Made by a program: the position numbers and the translations under genes
Source of the DNA: Carallia brachiata
Lineage: Eukaryota; Streptophyta; Magnoliopsida; Malpighiales; Rhizophoraceae
Reading direction: 5' to 3'
Length of the DNA: 64,000 nt
Assembly: GCA_021464245.1 (NCBI GenBank)
Contig: JADCRB010000037.1
Coordinates: forward strand, 6,862,861-6,926,860
Notes under the pieces: model-generated
The model's input: the letters and a program-made list of their open reading frames with translations, nothing else
Databases searched by the model: none
Told to the model about the DNA's origin: nothing
Shown: piece after piece, positions 35,281 to 47,290 of the stretch
Layout: every line of letters begins with the position of its first letter
How positions within the stretch are numbered: position 1 is the stretch's first letter

Positions 35281-35739
35281 TTTTTTTTTTTTAATTCTAT
35301 CCCACACATTAATTCTGTAGCTAAAATGTACCCTTTTCCGTTAAATTACCGTTAACTTATACACATGGCATTAGGTTAACTGCCACATAGGGTCCATTAT
35401 TACATGTCATCTGACATGTCAAAAAAAGTTAATGACATGATAATTTTTTCTTTTTTTACATGTTTTAAATTTGTTATTTTTTCCACAATTGTTCACCGAT
35501 TTTTTATCCATCTTTTGCTGAGATTGTTTTTTTTTTTTTTAAAATAAACAATTGTAGTTATAAATTAAGAAACTTTTTTTGTTGGAAAACGAAACCCTCT
35601 CTGTGCAAACAGCCCCATCTTTGAAACCCTCTCCCCAACACTCTATTAGCTTCCTTATTAAACTCTTGTAGCCATTTCTTATCCTGTATACTTATATAAC
35701 TATTTATTCTTCAACGCCAAACAACCCTAAGAAGGATAA

Positions 35740-36330
35740 ATGTCATCGTATTCATACGGATCTTTTGGGTATACAGGCAAGAAAGGGCCAATTGGAAATG
35801 GCAGCACCATAATGTGTAGATGTGGGTTAGTAGCTAAATTGACTACTACATGAATGGATAAAAACCCAGGAAGAAGCTTTTGGTCTTGCCCCAATTACCA
35901 AGTAACATCACTATTTAGTTGGCTTCATAATTTGACTTTTCAGTAAAAAAAATTAGATTATTGATGTTGTAACAAAGTAGGTTTTGAATTATTTTTAGGA
36001 GTGCCCAAACCAAATATTTATGTGGGAAGACATGGATTTCTCTGATCGTGCAAAGGAAGTGATAAAATCTTTAAAGAGATAAAATGAAAAGCTAAAGCTC
36101 TAAATGGAAGCTTGAAAATGCAGATTCAGCAGCCAGCTCCTGTGAATGGAAATGATGGTGAGAATGAAGAATTGATTAATGAGATTATGTGTTTGAAGAT
36201 GGAGATTGCAACTGCAGAATCATTGAAAAGTTATGAAGTGAGGAAGATGTAGAAGGCATTGTTTGTCTACAAAGTAATTGTAGTTTACTGTGTTATTTGC
36301 ACCATTTGGTGTATGTTTAAGAACCGTTGA
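35740..36330 (+). pseudogene. GRF-type zinc-finger protein pseudogene inside the MULE
   Basis: Exon 1 (35,740-35,901) has CRCG, then NPGRSFWSC, the core of a GRF zinc finger (CxCG ... NxGRxFxxC). A 97-bp intron with GT-AG ends (35,902-35,998) is followed by exon 2, which begins ECPNQIFMWEDMDF and completes the finger. Exon 2 continues with an acidic helical stretch (NEELINEIMCLKMEI) and ends in a hydrophobic segment (VIVVYCVICTIWCMF) like the C-terminal membrane anchor of small plant GRF proteins. In-frame stops occur in exon 1 (TGA in place of a Trp codon) and at several points in exon 2. Some are consistent with C-to-T decay. The intron shows that it is not a processed copy. Confidence 0.75.
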
Positions 36331-37407
36331 AAAAGCTTTTCCTCAAAGTAGCTTGCAACTTGGTCAGAGACTTTGCTTATGTCCAATACCAATGGTGTTT
36401 TCTGTCTAGTATTTCCAATTCATTACTATTTATCATAGTCCAATTTTGAAGCTAAATGAAATATGCCAATGATTGAATTATGAAGAAACAGCTCAAATTC
36501 ATCAAAGGAGATATTGCCAAGAGTATAAGCCTTGGCATACCCTATATAAGCCTTGGCCATGTGTTTTACCTCAATATCTGAAATCCTATCAAAATTTACA
36601 TTTTCTGTGTGAATGCCCGGCCAAACCTGAATTTGGGCTTTAGAACAAAACGACCTCTGTGAAATATCCTTAGATTGACAAAATATCCATAATTCTATGC
36701 ATCACAATAATTGGAAGAAGATGTTAGTTCAATTTCCATATCTCCATATACATGCAATATATAACCTTTTCCAGTTTTATTAACACCGAAAAAAAAAAAC
36801 ATCGAATGTATAAATCCCTTCAATCTAGCAAATTAACTAATTTTTCACTAATTTTAACCCTAATTTTCCACTAATTTTAACGCTAAGCCCCAATTTCACT
36901 AAATTAGTTAGATTAGGGATTTTAAATTGCATTTATTTCTATCTAAAAAAAATTGCGCTTATTTCAAAAAACTGTAATTTTGACCCTATTTTCAAACTTG
37001 CTGGTCCCCCAGTTGCAAATTCTCAACCATATATTATAATTTCCAACCACCAAATGCCAAAAATAAATCGAGGATTTTCGTTTACCTTTCTAACTGTTGA
37101 ATGCAACATTCAACAATGGCCAATGATGCAACACTCGACTTGTCTTGCAATCCAGCGACATCCACTAGCGGAATGAGGATAGAGAAATTTTCGAGATTGA
37201 GAGGAGGAGGGTGGTATTAGCAATTTGAAGAAGAACTCAGGTATTTTTCAAAGGATAAGGGTCACATTCAACTGTGAAATGAAACGTTTTTGAGCAAATT
37301 AGGTTTGGCTTTTGTCATTTTTGTTTAAATGAAAATTAAAAAAAGGTTAGTTTGTGAGAAAATCATTAATTCAGAAAACATTGTGGAATTCAACAAAAAG
37401 AAAAAAC

Positions 37408-37465
37408 AAAGTGGGTAAAAAGCAAAAAATGGCCAAACATGGATGGTGGATTTTTGTTTTTTGCC
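37408..37465 (-). repeat. MULE right terminal inverted repeat
   Basis: Reverse-complement partner of 35,223-35,280, ending ...GATTTTTGTTTTTTGCC. Confidence 0.8.
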
Positions 37466-37615
37466 TTCAGATATTGGTGCAAGCTCAAACTTATCTGCTA
37501 AAGATGCCACTTACGAAGATTACAGTTCATTCTCATCCCAATTTCCAGAATTCCAATTAGAGGCCTAGCCTTGGGGACAAGACTAATTTCAGTGGGAGGG
37601 GGGGCTGGGTGGGAA

Positions 37616-37988
37616 TGTTAAGGATTTGGGGTTACTACTTTTGTGTATTAATTGTTGATCGTTTGTTCCTTCCTTTGAAAAGTTGTTAGGGAAGTTGTCA
37701 ATTTGTTGGGAGGTTGTTAACAAGGTTATTAATACTAATTGTTAGTAGAAACATTAAAATAAGCCAAGTGGCATCTATAGATTAGCTACTATTTCAAATA
37801 TTTTAGTAATTTTCGTTCAGCTTTAGTAGACATAATCTAATTATAAACAGCCCTTTGCAAAACCAGTTGACAATTGGAGAATGAACACAGTTTTAATGAT
37901 TAAAATCAATGTCTCTATCTCTCTTCTCTCTATAATTCTTTCTTCCTTCTCGATCATCAAATTCTCAACTCCCATCCAAACCCTGACA
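37616..37988 (+). repeat. 3' LTR of the chromovirus-type fragment
   Basis: It starts TGTTAAGG after the tract GTGGGAGGGGGGGCTGGGTG and plausibly ends CCCTGACA. A TATA-like ATTATAAACAG lies near 37,840. No second copy is in the window, so the end is inferred from the TG...CA rule. Confidence 0.6.
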
Positions 37989-38875
37989 CAATATTAACTT
38001 GAAAGCGCAAAAACATGTCAAACTACCCCCTAGTTTCCAAGGATGAAGTCAGATGAGGGCAAGGGGGTAGTTACCCTATATGTATGTGTAAATATATCTA
38101 ATAACAATATTATAAATAGATAGTTTAGAGAAAACTTCCCTTTAATCCAAACTAAAAATTTATCGTTATTCTTAAAGAAATTATGTGTTAATATATTTTT
38201 TAATGATTCCATTACAATATGTAACACCCCATTATATATAATTATGTGTCAATATCTCTTTTACTTTCTCCCTTTCAATTCTCTTTAGAATCTCTCTCTC
38301 ATTCTTTAATTAATTATTAATTAAAATTTTAATTTTTCAATGGATGTATCCCTCTCAGTTCTCAATCCATTTCACATTGTGAAGGCCAAGCATTTATAGT
38401 AATATCTCTTTCACTCAAAGCATAAAAGAAAAAAAAAATAAAAGCAACAATTTGTCTATCTTTGTATCTCTCGTTCACCCAATATTGTTCTTTTAATTAT
38501 TTATTATTTTTTAAATTATTTTAAATTATAATATAATATATATGACATAAATACAATTATTATTCCATTCCATTTAATTATAATTTTACTATTTCAATTT
38601 AATATGATATAAATATTACATAAAATGAAATAAACTTTTAACGCTCAACGGTTACAATTGAGTGCTAATAATTGCAATTCATGATTTTTTAACTGTTATT
38701 GAGAGCTATTAATGACTACATTCCCTCTAGTTATTTTACTGATTACTTTTTGATATAAACACTCAAAAAGTATGATAGGGCAGTTTAGTTCATTATTTTT
38801 CAATTATTATTAATTTTGCAAAATCTATTTCACATTATATTTTATTGAATTCATGTTAATATTTTCAGATAAATG

Positions 38876-38920
38876 TCTGCAACCCGCGCAATACGCGAGA
38901 TCAATAGCACACTATGCATT
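38876..38920 (+). repeat. Possible Helitron 3' hairpin (first)
   Basis: CCCGCGCAATACGCGAG can form a short stem and is followed by ATCAATAGCA in AT-rich DNA, resembling Helitron 3' ends. There is no matching 5' TC end or helicase frame. Confidence 0.25.
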
Positions 38921-40607
38921 TTTTTTTTTTTAGCAGCCATAAGTCAATGTTATGAAGGGAGCTTACATTTATTTGTTATTTTTCTTTAATTGCCTATTTT
39001 GAGAGACAGACAAATAACATTATAGTAATTAACTATTGGTGGTTAAAATAAATCAATTTTGATAGTAGAAAAAGGCAAATGCAATAATTGAGTGAAGATA
39101 AATATGTCAACATTCATTCTTTCATTCTCAATAATGATATTTTCAAACTTGCAGTTATCAATTTCTCTTATAAAAATATATACTAAAATATATTCTCAGT
39201 CCACAATTTGCATATATTAAGCACATATTTTGTGGTGTTGTCATTGCGAGACGAGAGCGCCATCTGATTGGGTTTATCCAACTCTCTAGGTTTGTTTGTT
39301 GGATTGTTGCTTTTATCCTCATTATCTCTTTTCCCAATTTCTCTAAAACCTAGGTATGCAGTAGCCAAATGCATTCCTCTACCATCTGTTACAATTAAAT
39401 TTTTCTTGAAATTAAAATAATAATAATAGGTGTTTCTTAAAATTCTCTAGACTTTGTTTTTTATACACACATTTTTTTTTAATTTTATAGATCATTATTT
39501 CCTTGGCCAGATATCCTTCTGTCAAACTGAATGTGCAATCACATAACACTTCAAGTTCATGATGATGCTTTGCTCTTGCTCCCATTGGTTCTTTTTTTTT
39601 TTTTTTTTTGTTGGAATTAATTTCTAGATTTCATTAGAGTTTCCACAGGCTTATTGTAGCTAATGTCATGATTGTCCAAAAGTTGACAAACTAAATATTT
39701 ACGTTTAGATATCCTTTAATTAGCAATGGACATTGGTGCCAATTTGGCTTACTATTTCACAATCTTGATTTATTAAGATTAATTATTTATAGATAGGGCA
39801 ATGGACATTGGTGAAGTCTTTGTTTCTTTATTATTGCAATTTAGGATCACAAAGTAAAGATTTATATTTTTTATGATGTGCAATTCCCTCTCATTTTTTT
39901 TTTCGTATCTCACAATTTTTCCTTTTTCTAAGATTCTTGCTTTTGTTTTTTTTTTCTATAGAATTAATGTGAAATCTTTATCATGATTTTTGACCTGGCT
40001 GATGTAGCTTTTTAATTTAAGATCTATTTTTGCTCCAATTTATGCTTAAGGAATTATATATTCTTGGTCTTGGACTATCCCATTAATATATAGAATGATT
40101 GTCAATGCCAATTAACATATATATATATATATATGCAGGATGTTGATGTCCTTGAAAATTTAACAAGAATGCAAAAGATTTAAGAGGAAATGAGGAACTA
40201 TAGAAAATTTAATGAATAAAATCAATGAATTAGTAGTATTGCCTCACCTGAACAAATATAGACGAGATTTAATGTGACTAGACGTTGTAATCATGACTTA
40301 AAGCTCATGGGTTTTATATTCCTTCCATGATTTTGTTGAGCAATTAAGGTAGAATAATTCTTTATGAAATATACTATATCAAAACAAATTGAATTGCAAA
40401 AACCAAAATATATATCCTAAAATCAATTCACTATAAAATATACTATTTTGATTTCGCTACCTGAAATATTTTTTCAATCAATTTTTGCCTCCAAAATTCT
40501 TTGTTCCTGTAATTGTAAAGCTATTATCTATAAAGATTTACTTTAGCAAACTAACAATATTAATTTTTAATAATCTAATCGTTTAAAAAGATTAATAATA
40601 GCTATTT

Positions 40608-40645
40608 AAAACCAACACAATGCACGGGTTGATCTCAAGTATATA
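40608..40645 (+). repeat. Possible Helitron 3' hairpin (second)
   Basis: CCAACACAATGCACGGGTTG followed by ATCTCAAGTAT resembles a Helitron end with a decayed left arm. The element's start is not identified. Confidence 0.3.
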
Positions 40646-41698
40646 TATAATTAGAAAGGAGAGAGAAAGTTTCTCCTTCACTCTTGAAGTCTTTTTCGCT
40701 TACGTGGTATGCTTCTTATTTTTTCGAAATCTTCATATTTTAATTATTTTTATAAATTTGATTAAATTATAGTAAATAAATATTGATAGTGTTACCAATT
40801 AACTAGAATATTAATCAACTAATTTTAATTCCATTTAACTACTATCTATAAGAACTAATATATATAGGTAAAGTTAAAACTTATCCCAAATACAATATTT
40901 ATCTCTATTTTAATTTTTGCTCTAATTTAATTTTATCTATTACGGGGCTCTCCTAAAACATCTTTACTACATCTCTTACCAACATTATAAATATCACATT
41001 GGCAAAACCATGTCTCTACATAAATATTATATTTCTGTATAATCCCTCAAATTTTTCTAGAACGCCATCTTGAATTTCTATTGATATTTTTTTCATAGTT
41101 TGCATATTGTTTGTAGATTAATTAGTTTCCCTTCAACTTGATAATTAATTATTTATGTATTTTGTATTTATTTTTGGACTTTCAGAAGCTAAAAAAATCA
41201 CATTATTTTTTTCTTTTTAAAATTTTTTATTTATTTGTAATATTTTTCTTTGGTATTTGCTTCTTTTTTTTATTTTCTCCTTTTTTTTTTTTCCTTTGTT
41301 AGGGACAAGTGCAGATACCAAGTTATGAGAAAGATGACAATTATTACTACAGATTCAGTCCATGCAAAATAGAGTCTAGGGAAGTGTTTTACTTTTTTTT
41401 TTTCTAGTGGTGCTGAAAAAATCACATTATTTTCTCTCTTTTTTAAAAAAAATTTTTGTTTTTTTTATTTATTCTTAATATTTTCTCAAGTCTTTCCTTT
41501 TTTTTTATTTTCTCCTTTTTTGGTTGAATTTCTCCAATTTCTTATTGTTGTTTTTTATAATTTGTGGGTATTATAAAAGGTTATTATATCCGTTGGTTTT
41601 TTTTTTATCTTTTTTTTTTTCCTTATTTAATCATTAGCAACGCTTCATTCCATATACTTCCATCATTTTTTATTTTTTTTGACACAAATTGATATCAT

Positions 41699-42163
41699 TC
41701 ATTCATAGTAACAATCCATATGTAGCAAGTTGAACAAATTGTTTGGTGGGTATGCCACCCAATTCATGGGACAAGAGTTGGTTCTGGATTGTTTGGCAAG
41801 CCAATCCGTTGATTGGTTTGCCTTCCTACAAATAAGGCTAAAGGAACAAAAACAAAAACAAGTTGCAATTGCATCAATGTCCCCAAAGATGGTACTAATC
41901 TCCCACGACCTCATTTGTTTTGGACCTAGAAGAGCCTCAAAAAGTAGCGCAGAGTCCATTTCAAAGTGCACTCTAGTAAATTTTCGCTCTTTGGCAAGGC
42001 AAGTTCCCAAGAGTAGCACTGTTGCTTCTACTTCTAATGTTGATTGTGCACTGTGTTTTATTATTAATCCCTCTATAACTTGGCCTCTCCAGTTTTTACA
42101 AATGATTCCTAGGTCAGCTTGGCCAGAGTCTGGATGGAAAGAGGCGTCATAGTTAACCTTCAC
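41699..42163 (-). pseudogene. LINE RNase H domain
   Basis: An open 154-codon frame starts KVNYDASFHPDSGQADLG, the first catalytic Asp being in NYDAS, where family members often have NVDGA. EVEATVLLLGTCLA supplies the Glu and VHFEMDSALLFEALL the second Asp. The C-terminal Asp may be in STDWLAKQS. The three or four acidic positions survive in this fragment, although it is separated from RT by stops. Confidence 0.8.
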
Positions 42164-42439
42164 GCAATCCTTTTCTGGAGGCGTTCATCAATCCCTTACT
42201 TTAGTAGTGCTTACACATACTGGGGGTAATGATCTAGGTATTGATTAGAGCTCATGCTATAAGTAGACTACCCTTAAAACCGTAGTGTTAGGACCCAGTA
42301 CTTTATGCTCAAAAAGGACCCCATTTCTAGCTTTCCATATTTCCCATATAACCAATGCTACCACTTCCTTTGCCAGGTGTTGTCAGTTGAGTAGGACTAC
42401 TAATGATTCCCACCATTTGCTGAAGGAAGGGAAGCAACA

Positions 42440-43060
42440 TGGGTCAAGGTTGTAGTTTAGCAGGCTCAGCTGCCATGTTGTAATTGTATGGGAGCAAAAA
42501 AAGAAGAAGCGTTCAACCATTTCCTATTTAGCATAGCAAATAGGACATTCATCAAAAAGAGTGGTCTGTTTTCTTTTAAGCTTTTCCATTGTAGGGAGCC
42601 AGTTCTTTATTGCCCTCCAAAGGTAGTGTTGAACTTTGGGCGGGACCATAAGTTTCTATATATTTCTCCAAGTAGTTGGGAGGATAGTAGCTAATTGACC
42701 TCTCTCCTCAGTGTTTCCATTGCTTTCTTTCATAAGTAAATAATAGCCTGACTAGAAAGCATATTGTCCTATTTGATGCCAATGCCAAATGATGTGATCG
42801 TGAACAGGATGAATTGGAAGTGGTATCATTTTGATAGCCTCTGTTTCGGTGTGAGTAAAAAAGCCACAGATAATGGACATTTTCCAAGCACCTCTATCTT
42901 TATCAATTAAGTCCCACACCATAAAAAGGTTGCATTCCTCTGGCTTTGCCGAGGCAATAGTGAAGTTTTGAAGGTCTAGTACCCACTTGTCCTCCCATAT
43001 GAGAATATGTGAACTATTCCCCACGGGCCATCTTGCTCCCTATTTCAACAACTCTCTTGC
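42440..43060 (-). pseudogene. LINE zf-RVT region
   Basis: The minus strand shows SHILIWEDKWVLD (about 43,010-42,970), then PPKVQHYLWRAIKNWLPTME and FDECPICYAK near 42,640-42,520. These match the linker and zinc-binding zf-RVT domain after plant LINE reverse transcriptases. Stops interrupt it. Confidence 0.75.
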
Positions 43061-43379
43061 ATGCAATATACTCCTCCATCCCTAGGATGTGGATTTTTTA
43101 GGCTTAGCCATCACGAAAGATTAGGCTAGGAAGTACAAGCCTCGAAATAATTGAACCTAAAGGCTGGATGGTTCTTAAATTATCTTCAAGGCTTGTTTTC
43201 CCAATAAGGCCATATTGAACGCCCTTAGGTCTTGAAAACCACTCCTCCAGAGCCTTTCAATTTACAAAATTCCTTCCACCCTCCCCATGCTATTCTCCTC
43301 TCCTGTTCCTTCTGACCCCACCAAAATTAGGATATTTTCCCATTAATTTTGTTATACACGCTATCTGGGATTTTAAAAA

Positions 43380-44760
43380 CTGACATGGTGAACACTGGGA
43401 TCGATGTTGCCACTGATTTAATCAAGACTTCTCTCCCAGCTTGTGATAACAAATTTGCTTTCTAGGTCTGGAGTATTTTGTCGACTTTATTAATGATAAA
43501 AGAAGATGCTTGAGCCTTAGATTGGCTATTTTTATTGGCAGTCCCAAATAGCGATCCTGGTCAGTCATAGACCCAATCCCTATGGCAGTAGATACTTCAA
43601 TTCACAATGAGGCCGGTGTATTTAGGCTAAATTTGATTCCTGATTTTTCTTTATTGATCCTGTAGCCTAATGCTTTACAATAATTCTCTGTTATTGCGAA
43701 GGGAGTGTTGGCTTCTTCTACTGATGTCGTTCCAAATAACAAAGTGTCGTTGGCAAACAAAACATGGGTGAGTGTCAGACAATGCTAGTTGAGTCTGAGG
43801 CCTTTGATAATTCCAACTTGTTCTCCACTGACCATCAATCTGGAGAATACATCTGCCACCAATAGATACAAGTATGGGGACAATGGTTCTCCTTACCTGA
43901 GACCACAATATGGAGAAAAGATATGGGACAGATAGTTATTTATCACCACTTGGTATTGGATTGAGGTGATGCATTTCATAATCCACGAGATCCACTTCTC
44001 TGTAAAGTCGAGCCTTCTCATAGCCTGTTCAAGAAAACTCTGCTCCACGCGGTTGTACGCTTTCTCTATAACAAGTTTTATAGCCATGCCTTTTTGCCCT
44101 AACCTTTTCTTTTTGAGGAAGTAGAAGACTTCTTGTGCAATAAGAATATTATCTTGGATAGATCTTTTTGGCACAAATGCTATTTGCACCGGTGTAACAA
44201 AATGCTCCAGGAGGAGCTTGAACCTGTTTGCTAAAATTTTTGCAATAATTTTATAGAAAAAATTACAGAGACTTATGGGGCAGAAATGGCAGACCTGTGT
44301 TGGACTTCAGCATTTTGATATCAGTACTATGGATGTGAGATTGTTGTTTGGCTCTAGGTAGCATTCTGTGAAGAATCTCCTGACTATATGAATTACCTGG
44401 CCTCCCACTATATCCCAAAACTACTTGTAAAAGATTCTCGAATAGCCGTCCAGTCCAGGGGCCATTGTTGGGCCTAGTTAGAAGGTAGCCTCCTTTGTCC
44501 CATTGTCACTAACGTCGGATATAGGTCTAAGATCATCTGAGATGTGACTAATGTTGGATCTTGGTTTAGCATGTCCTCTTTTGGCCCTTGATTTTCGAAG
44601 TTGTAGAGGCTTGTGAAGAAGGGCAAAATAATCGACTGGATGCTAGCCTCAGAATCTATCCATTCCCCATTATTGTTTTTCACATTTGCTGTAAAGTTCC
44701 TCTTATGCCTTTTTAAAGCTGTAGCATGAAAAAATTGTGGGTTTTTATTCCCCACGGTTA
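43380..44760 (-). pseudogene. LINE reverse transcriptase
   Basis: Ordered blocks on the minus strand are VGNKNPQFFHATALKRHKRN (pre-RT) and IIAKILANRFK. VQIAFVPKRSIQDNILIAQE follows, then KGMAIKLVIEKAYNRVE, where the usual D-x-x-K-A-Y-D word is altered. The catalytic loop reads LFANDTLLF instead of FADDTLLF, so one catalytic aspartate has become asparagine. Several stops and shifts are present. Inactive. Confidence 0.82.
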
Positions 44761-45079
44761 GCCAGTGGACCCTTGCTCTCTATCCTTAATATATTTTTTC
44801 TGCCTGCCAATATTCCCCTATCTATAAAATCAGTGCCCGTTCTAGGTCTCTTAACTCCTCAGATAAAGGCCTTTTTTGAACCCATTTTAACTCCCGCTAG
44901 AGCTGCTTGAGTTTGTGGCTTGTATTTCCAAAGGTTGTTTGGTTCCATTACGTTAAAGCTCGTTGACAATTACTCAGGCTTTCGAAGATAAAATCTTCTT
45001 GCGATTATGGGGCCTGTTTCCAATTGGACAAGATAACCGAGCGACATTCAGTGTGGAAAATTCATCTTTGCTCAGATCT

Positions 45080-45790
45080 GAACGGACTTCTTCTATAGGG
45101 GTGGGACGACTTTGGGTTTAAAATAATTAGGGAGTGGTCCGATCCAATTCTCGTTTCGTGGGTGACACAGGATTTTGGGAATAAGGCAACCCATTCAGTA
45201 TTGCTGATGGCTCAGTGCAATTGCTCGTCTACTCAGATTTGACCTACTCTTCTATTTGTCCATGTAAACTTTGTCCCTCTGTAGCTAACCTCCATCAATG
45301 CATTACGTTGGAGAAAATCTGTTAGAAAATTGTCTGTTCTTTTGCTACAGGTCTTGTTCCTTTTTTTCGATTCTTTATGAACGTTGTTGAAATCGCCAAT
45401 GCTTACCCACGGTCTGTTTACTATTGATGCCAAAGCTTGAAGTTCCATCCAAGCCGCTTTCCTTCTGGTAGCATACGACTCCCCTTAAACACAAGTGATA
45501 AACCATGGAGTTTAGTCGCTTGAGTCACACTTGCCATGAAATTAGAGATTGGATGAGAGTAACACTTCCAACTGGACTTCATCAGACCACTACAATGCCA
45601 ATCCTCCCTTTTACCCAGTGGGCTAAACATACTTGCATTCTCAAAAGCGAATCTATTTATTCATACTTCCAAATATTTATTTTGTTTTTTTTGTTTCAGA
45701 TAAAAATACTATCGAAAGCTAGTGCTTTTGGATGAGACCTATAAATGCCTGAACTGTTAGGGATGGCATAACCCTTGACAGTTTCAGGCC
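45080..45790 (-). pseudogene. LINE apurinic-type endonuclease
   Basis: The minus strand contains IVFLSETKTK, the frame 45,448-45,233 with PWVSIGDFNNVHKESKK (catalytic Asp/Asn loop) and KFTWTNRR, and then RIGSDHSLIIL near 45,140, which holds the catalytic SDH motif. These are the ordered motifs of L1 endonucleases. Frames are interrupted. Confidence 0.78.
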
Positions 45791-45949
45791 AAGGTCGTCA
45801 TAGGTGGTCATGTGGCTATAGGCCAACCACCACTGCCCTTTCGATAGTGTGAACGTCACTACTTGCATCCCCCAACATTTCATCATTTGCTTCTTGGGAT
45901 CGACTGTTATCTAGGTTCTACTCACTACCTCCCCTATGTTCATTTACAA

Positions 45950-47258
45950 GGCTTTGGTTATGATTTTTAGCAAGGAGGGTTTGGGTATTGAGTTGGGTTG
46001 TTTTTCTGGCCTGAGTTTCGTAATTAACTCTGTGTGTCTTTCTATGAGAGCCTGGTTGTTCTTTCGGATGGGTTGGGTTAATGTTTTTGGTAACCAGTTG
46101 GGGTATGCTAGTAGTACTATGCAGGCCCAAATAATTATCCAGCCCGCTTGGGCATGTATTCGGTTGGGTGGATATTTGTTGGGGGGGGGGGGGGGCATGG
46201 GGTTTTGACTAGCGGGTAGGTTAGAAGGGGGATGGGTGGGCTGCATCTTTTTGGTGACAAGGATTGAGGGTGGAGAATCTTCCCCAAAAGTATAAAGAAA
46301 CATCTGATTCTTCGAGGATCTCTCTGAGATCATAGGTAGAGGGGCAGGTTCAAAGATTTGTAAGATATTTGTGGTTAGGAGGATCAAAGTAGAGGATTCT
46401 TTGTGGATCTAGGGATTTGGATTTTGTCTGTTGGTTGTTGGTTGGGTTTGTGTCTTGGGATGGGAGCAATGTTTGTTGGGACTTGGGTCCATTGCTTGAG
46501 GAGGGGGCGAACTCGCTAGGGAGCTAATTTCCAGATTTCGGTCGCCGTTCTTCAGAGATCATCGGAAACTTTGCAATTGGAGGCTAGATATTCCTTTCAA
46601 CGTCCACTCATATATGGACCGTAGGCTCTTGACAACTTTTGCCTTGAGCGCAAAAACTTAGCATCATCTTTACAAGGACAGTTTCATTCTGCGTGCCCCA
46701 GCAGTCCACATACATAGCAGAATTTTGGAAGTTTCTCGTAGTGGAAGGAGATCCCGGTGAACCCCTCTCCTTTTTTGTTATTAAAACCCACCGGCAGAGG
46801 TTTTGCAACCGCTATTGTCACAAGCAGGCGAAGAAAGCTATTCCTTCCCGACAAGGAGTCAAGAGTGTTCTCAGCTTTGTTAGGTCTGCAAAAAGGCTAC
46901 CAATGCGCTCAGCATTCACTCTTGTCATTTAGTTTAAGGGTAGGCTGTGTACTTGTACCCACAAAGAGGAGGTTGTTAAGTCGACTTCTTCCAGAGCCAA
47001 TTCCGGAGGCCACTCCTTTAGGACTAAGAGATGTCCAGCAACTGTCCAAGGCACTCTACTGAGCACTTTGCACCTCTCCTTTTCAGATTGGAACCGAAAT
47101 AAGAAGTCATTGTTTTTTAGAGAGGTAACCTCAATTTCTTCCCTAAGACCCCATGCTTTCCATAGTGTGTCTTTGATCACTACAAGGTTGAAAGATTTGT
47201 TTGCAAGAACTTGGCCAATGAGCACAAAGCCTCCGCTAAAAAAGTCACGTACTTCCAT
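45950..47258 (-). pseudogene. LINE ORF1 (DUF4283 and zinc knuckle)
   Basis: The frame 47,258-46,929 carries FVLIGQVLANKSFNLVVIKD, LRFQSEKER-like words, VPWTVAGHLLVLKEWPPE and LWVQVHSLPLN, a DUF4283 domain. Downstream a decayed zinc-knuckle region (SAMYVDCWGTQNE) lies at about 46,720-46,680, and a Pro/Ser-rich tail follows. A run of twelve or more G at about 46,181 on the + strand is within the tail. Non-functional. Confidence 0.75.
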
Positions 47259-47290
47259 CGCTGAACTTTGACTGGAAATTACCCATATTT

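Larger units (their letters stand above)
35223..37465 (+). mobile_element. Mutator-like element (MULE), 2,243 bp, carrying a GRF zinc-finger pseudogene
   Basis: The target duplication is 9 bp: TTCTGATAT (35,214-35,222) and TTCAGATAT (37,466-37,474), with one mismatch. The terminal inverted repeats are about 57 bp. The left starts GGAAAAAACAAAAATTC and the right, read inward, starts GGCAAAAAACAAAAATCC; both continue through ATGTTTGG, CATTT and TTGCTTTTTACCCA. A 9-bp duplication with long TIRs is the Mutator superfamily pattern. No transposase is present. The element lies within the chromovirus chromodomain region. Confidence 0.82.
34850..37988 (+). mobile_element. Chromovirus-type gypsy fragment: integrase C-terminus and 3' LTR, split by a MULE
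   Basis: The + strand at 34,890-35,215 reads FEIGDRVFLMF and LKLASKYYGP, with IHLIFHVSLHKKVV in the next stretch and then IVNRHNQC. This is the integrase C-terminus and the start of a chromodomain. Coding similarity stops at 35,222 and resumes at 37,475 with KDATYEDYSSFSSQFPEFQL, the end of a chromodomain. A purine-rich tract leads into the LTR at 37,616. Upstream pol domains are missing. Confidence 0.72.
37989..41664. other. AT-rich intergenic DNA
   Basis: No gene is supported. It includes TA repeats (40,117-40,134), long T runs (38,922; 39,592-39,609) and two GC-rich hairpin-like motifs at about 38,882 and 40,615, described separately. Confidence 0.5.
41665..47290 (-). mobile_element. Plant L1-type LINE with C-terminal RNase H, decayed
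   Basis: Read on the minus strand, the order is: ORF1 with a DUF4283 domain and zinc knuckle, endonuclease, reverse transcriptase, zf-RVT and RNase H. The strand then ends in an A-rich tail (41,665-41,682). This is the full domain order of plant L1 elements that gained an RNase H. Most domains are present but each is broken by stops and shifts. A weak similarity between TACTTCCATC at the low-coordinate edge and TACTTCATCC near 47,300 could be a decayed target duplication, but I do not rely on it. Confidence 0.85.

Noticed and set aside
39183..39374. 63-codon minus-strand frame in AT-rich DNA as an exon
   Set aside because: No splice partners or family resemblance seen.
45944..46387. 147-codon Pro-rich frame as an independent gene
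   Set aside because: It falls in the decayed linker between LINE ORF1 and ORF2 on the same strand and includes a G/C run that creates the proline stretch.
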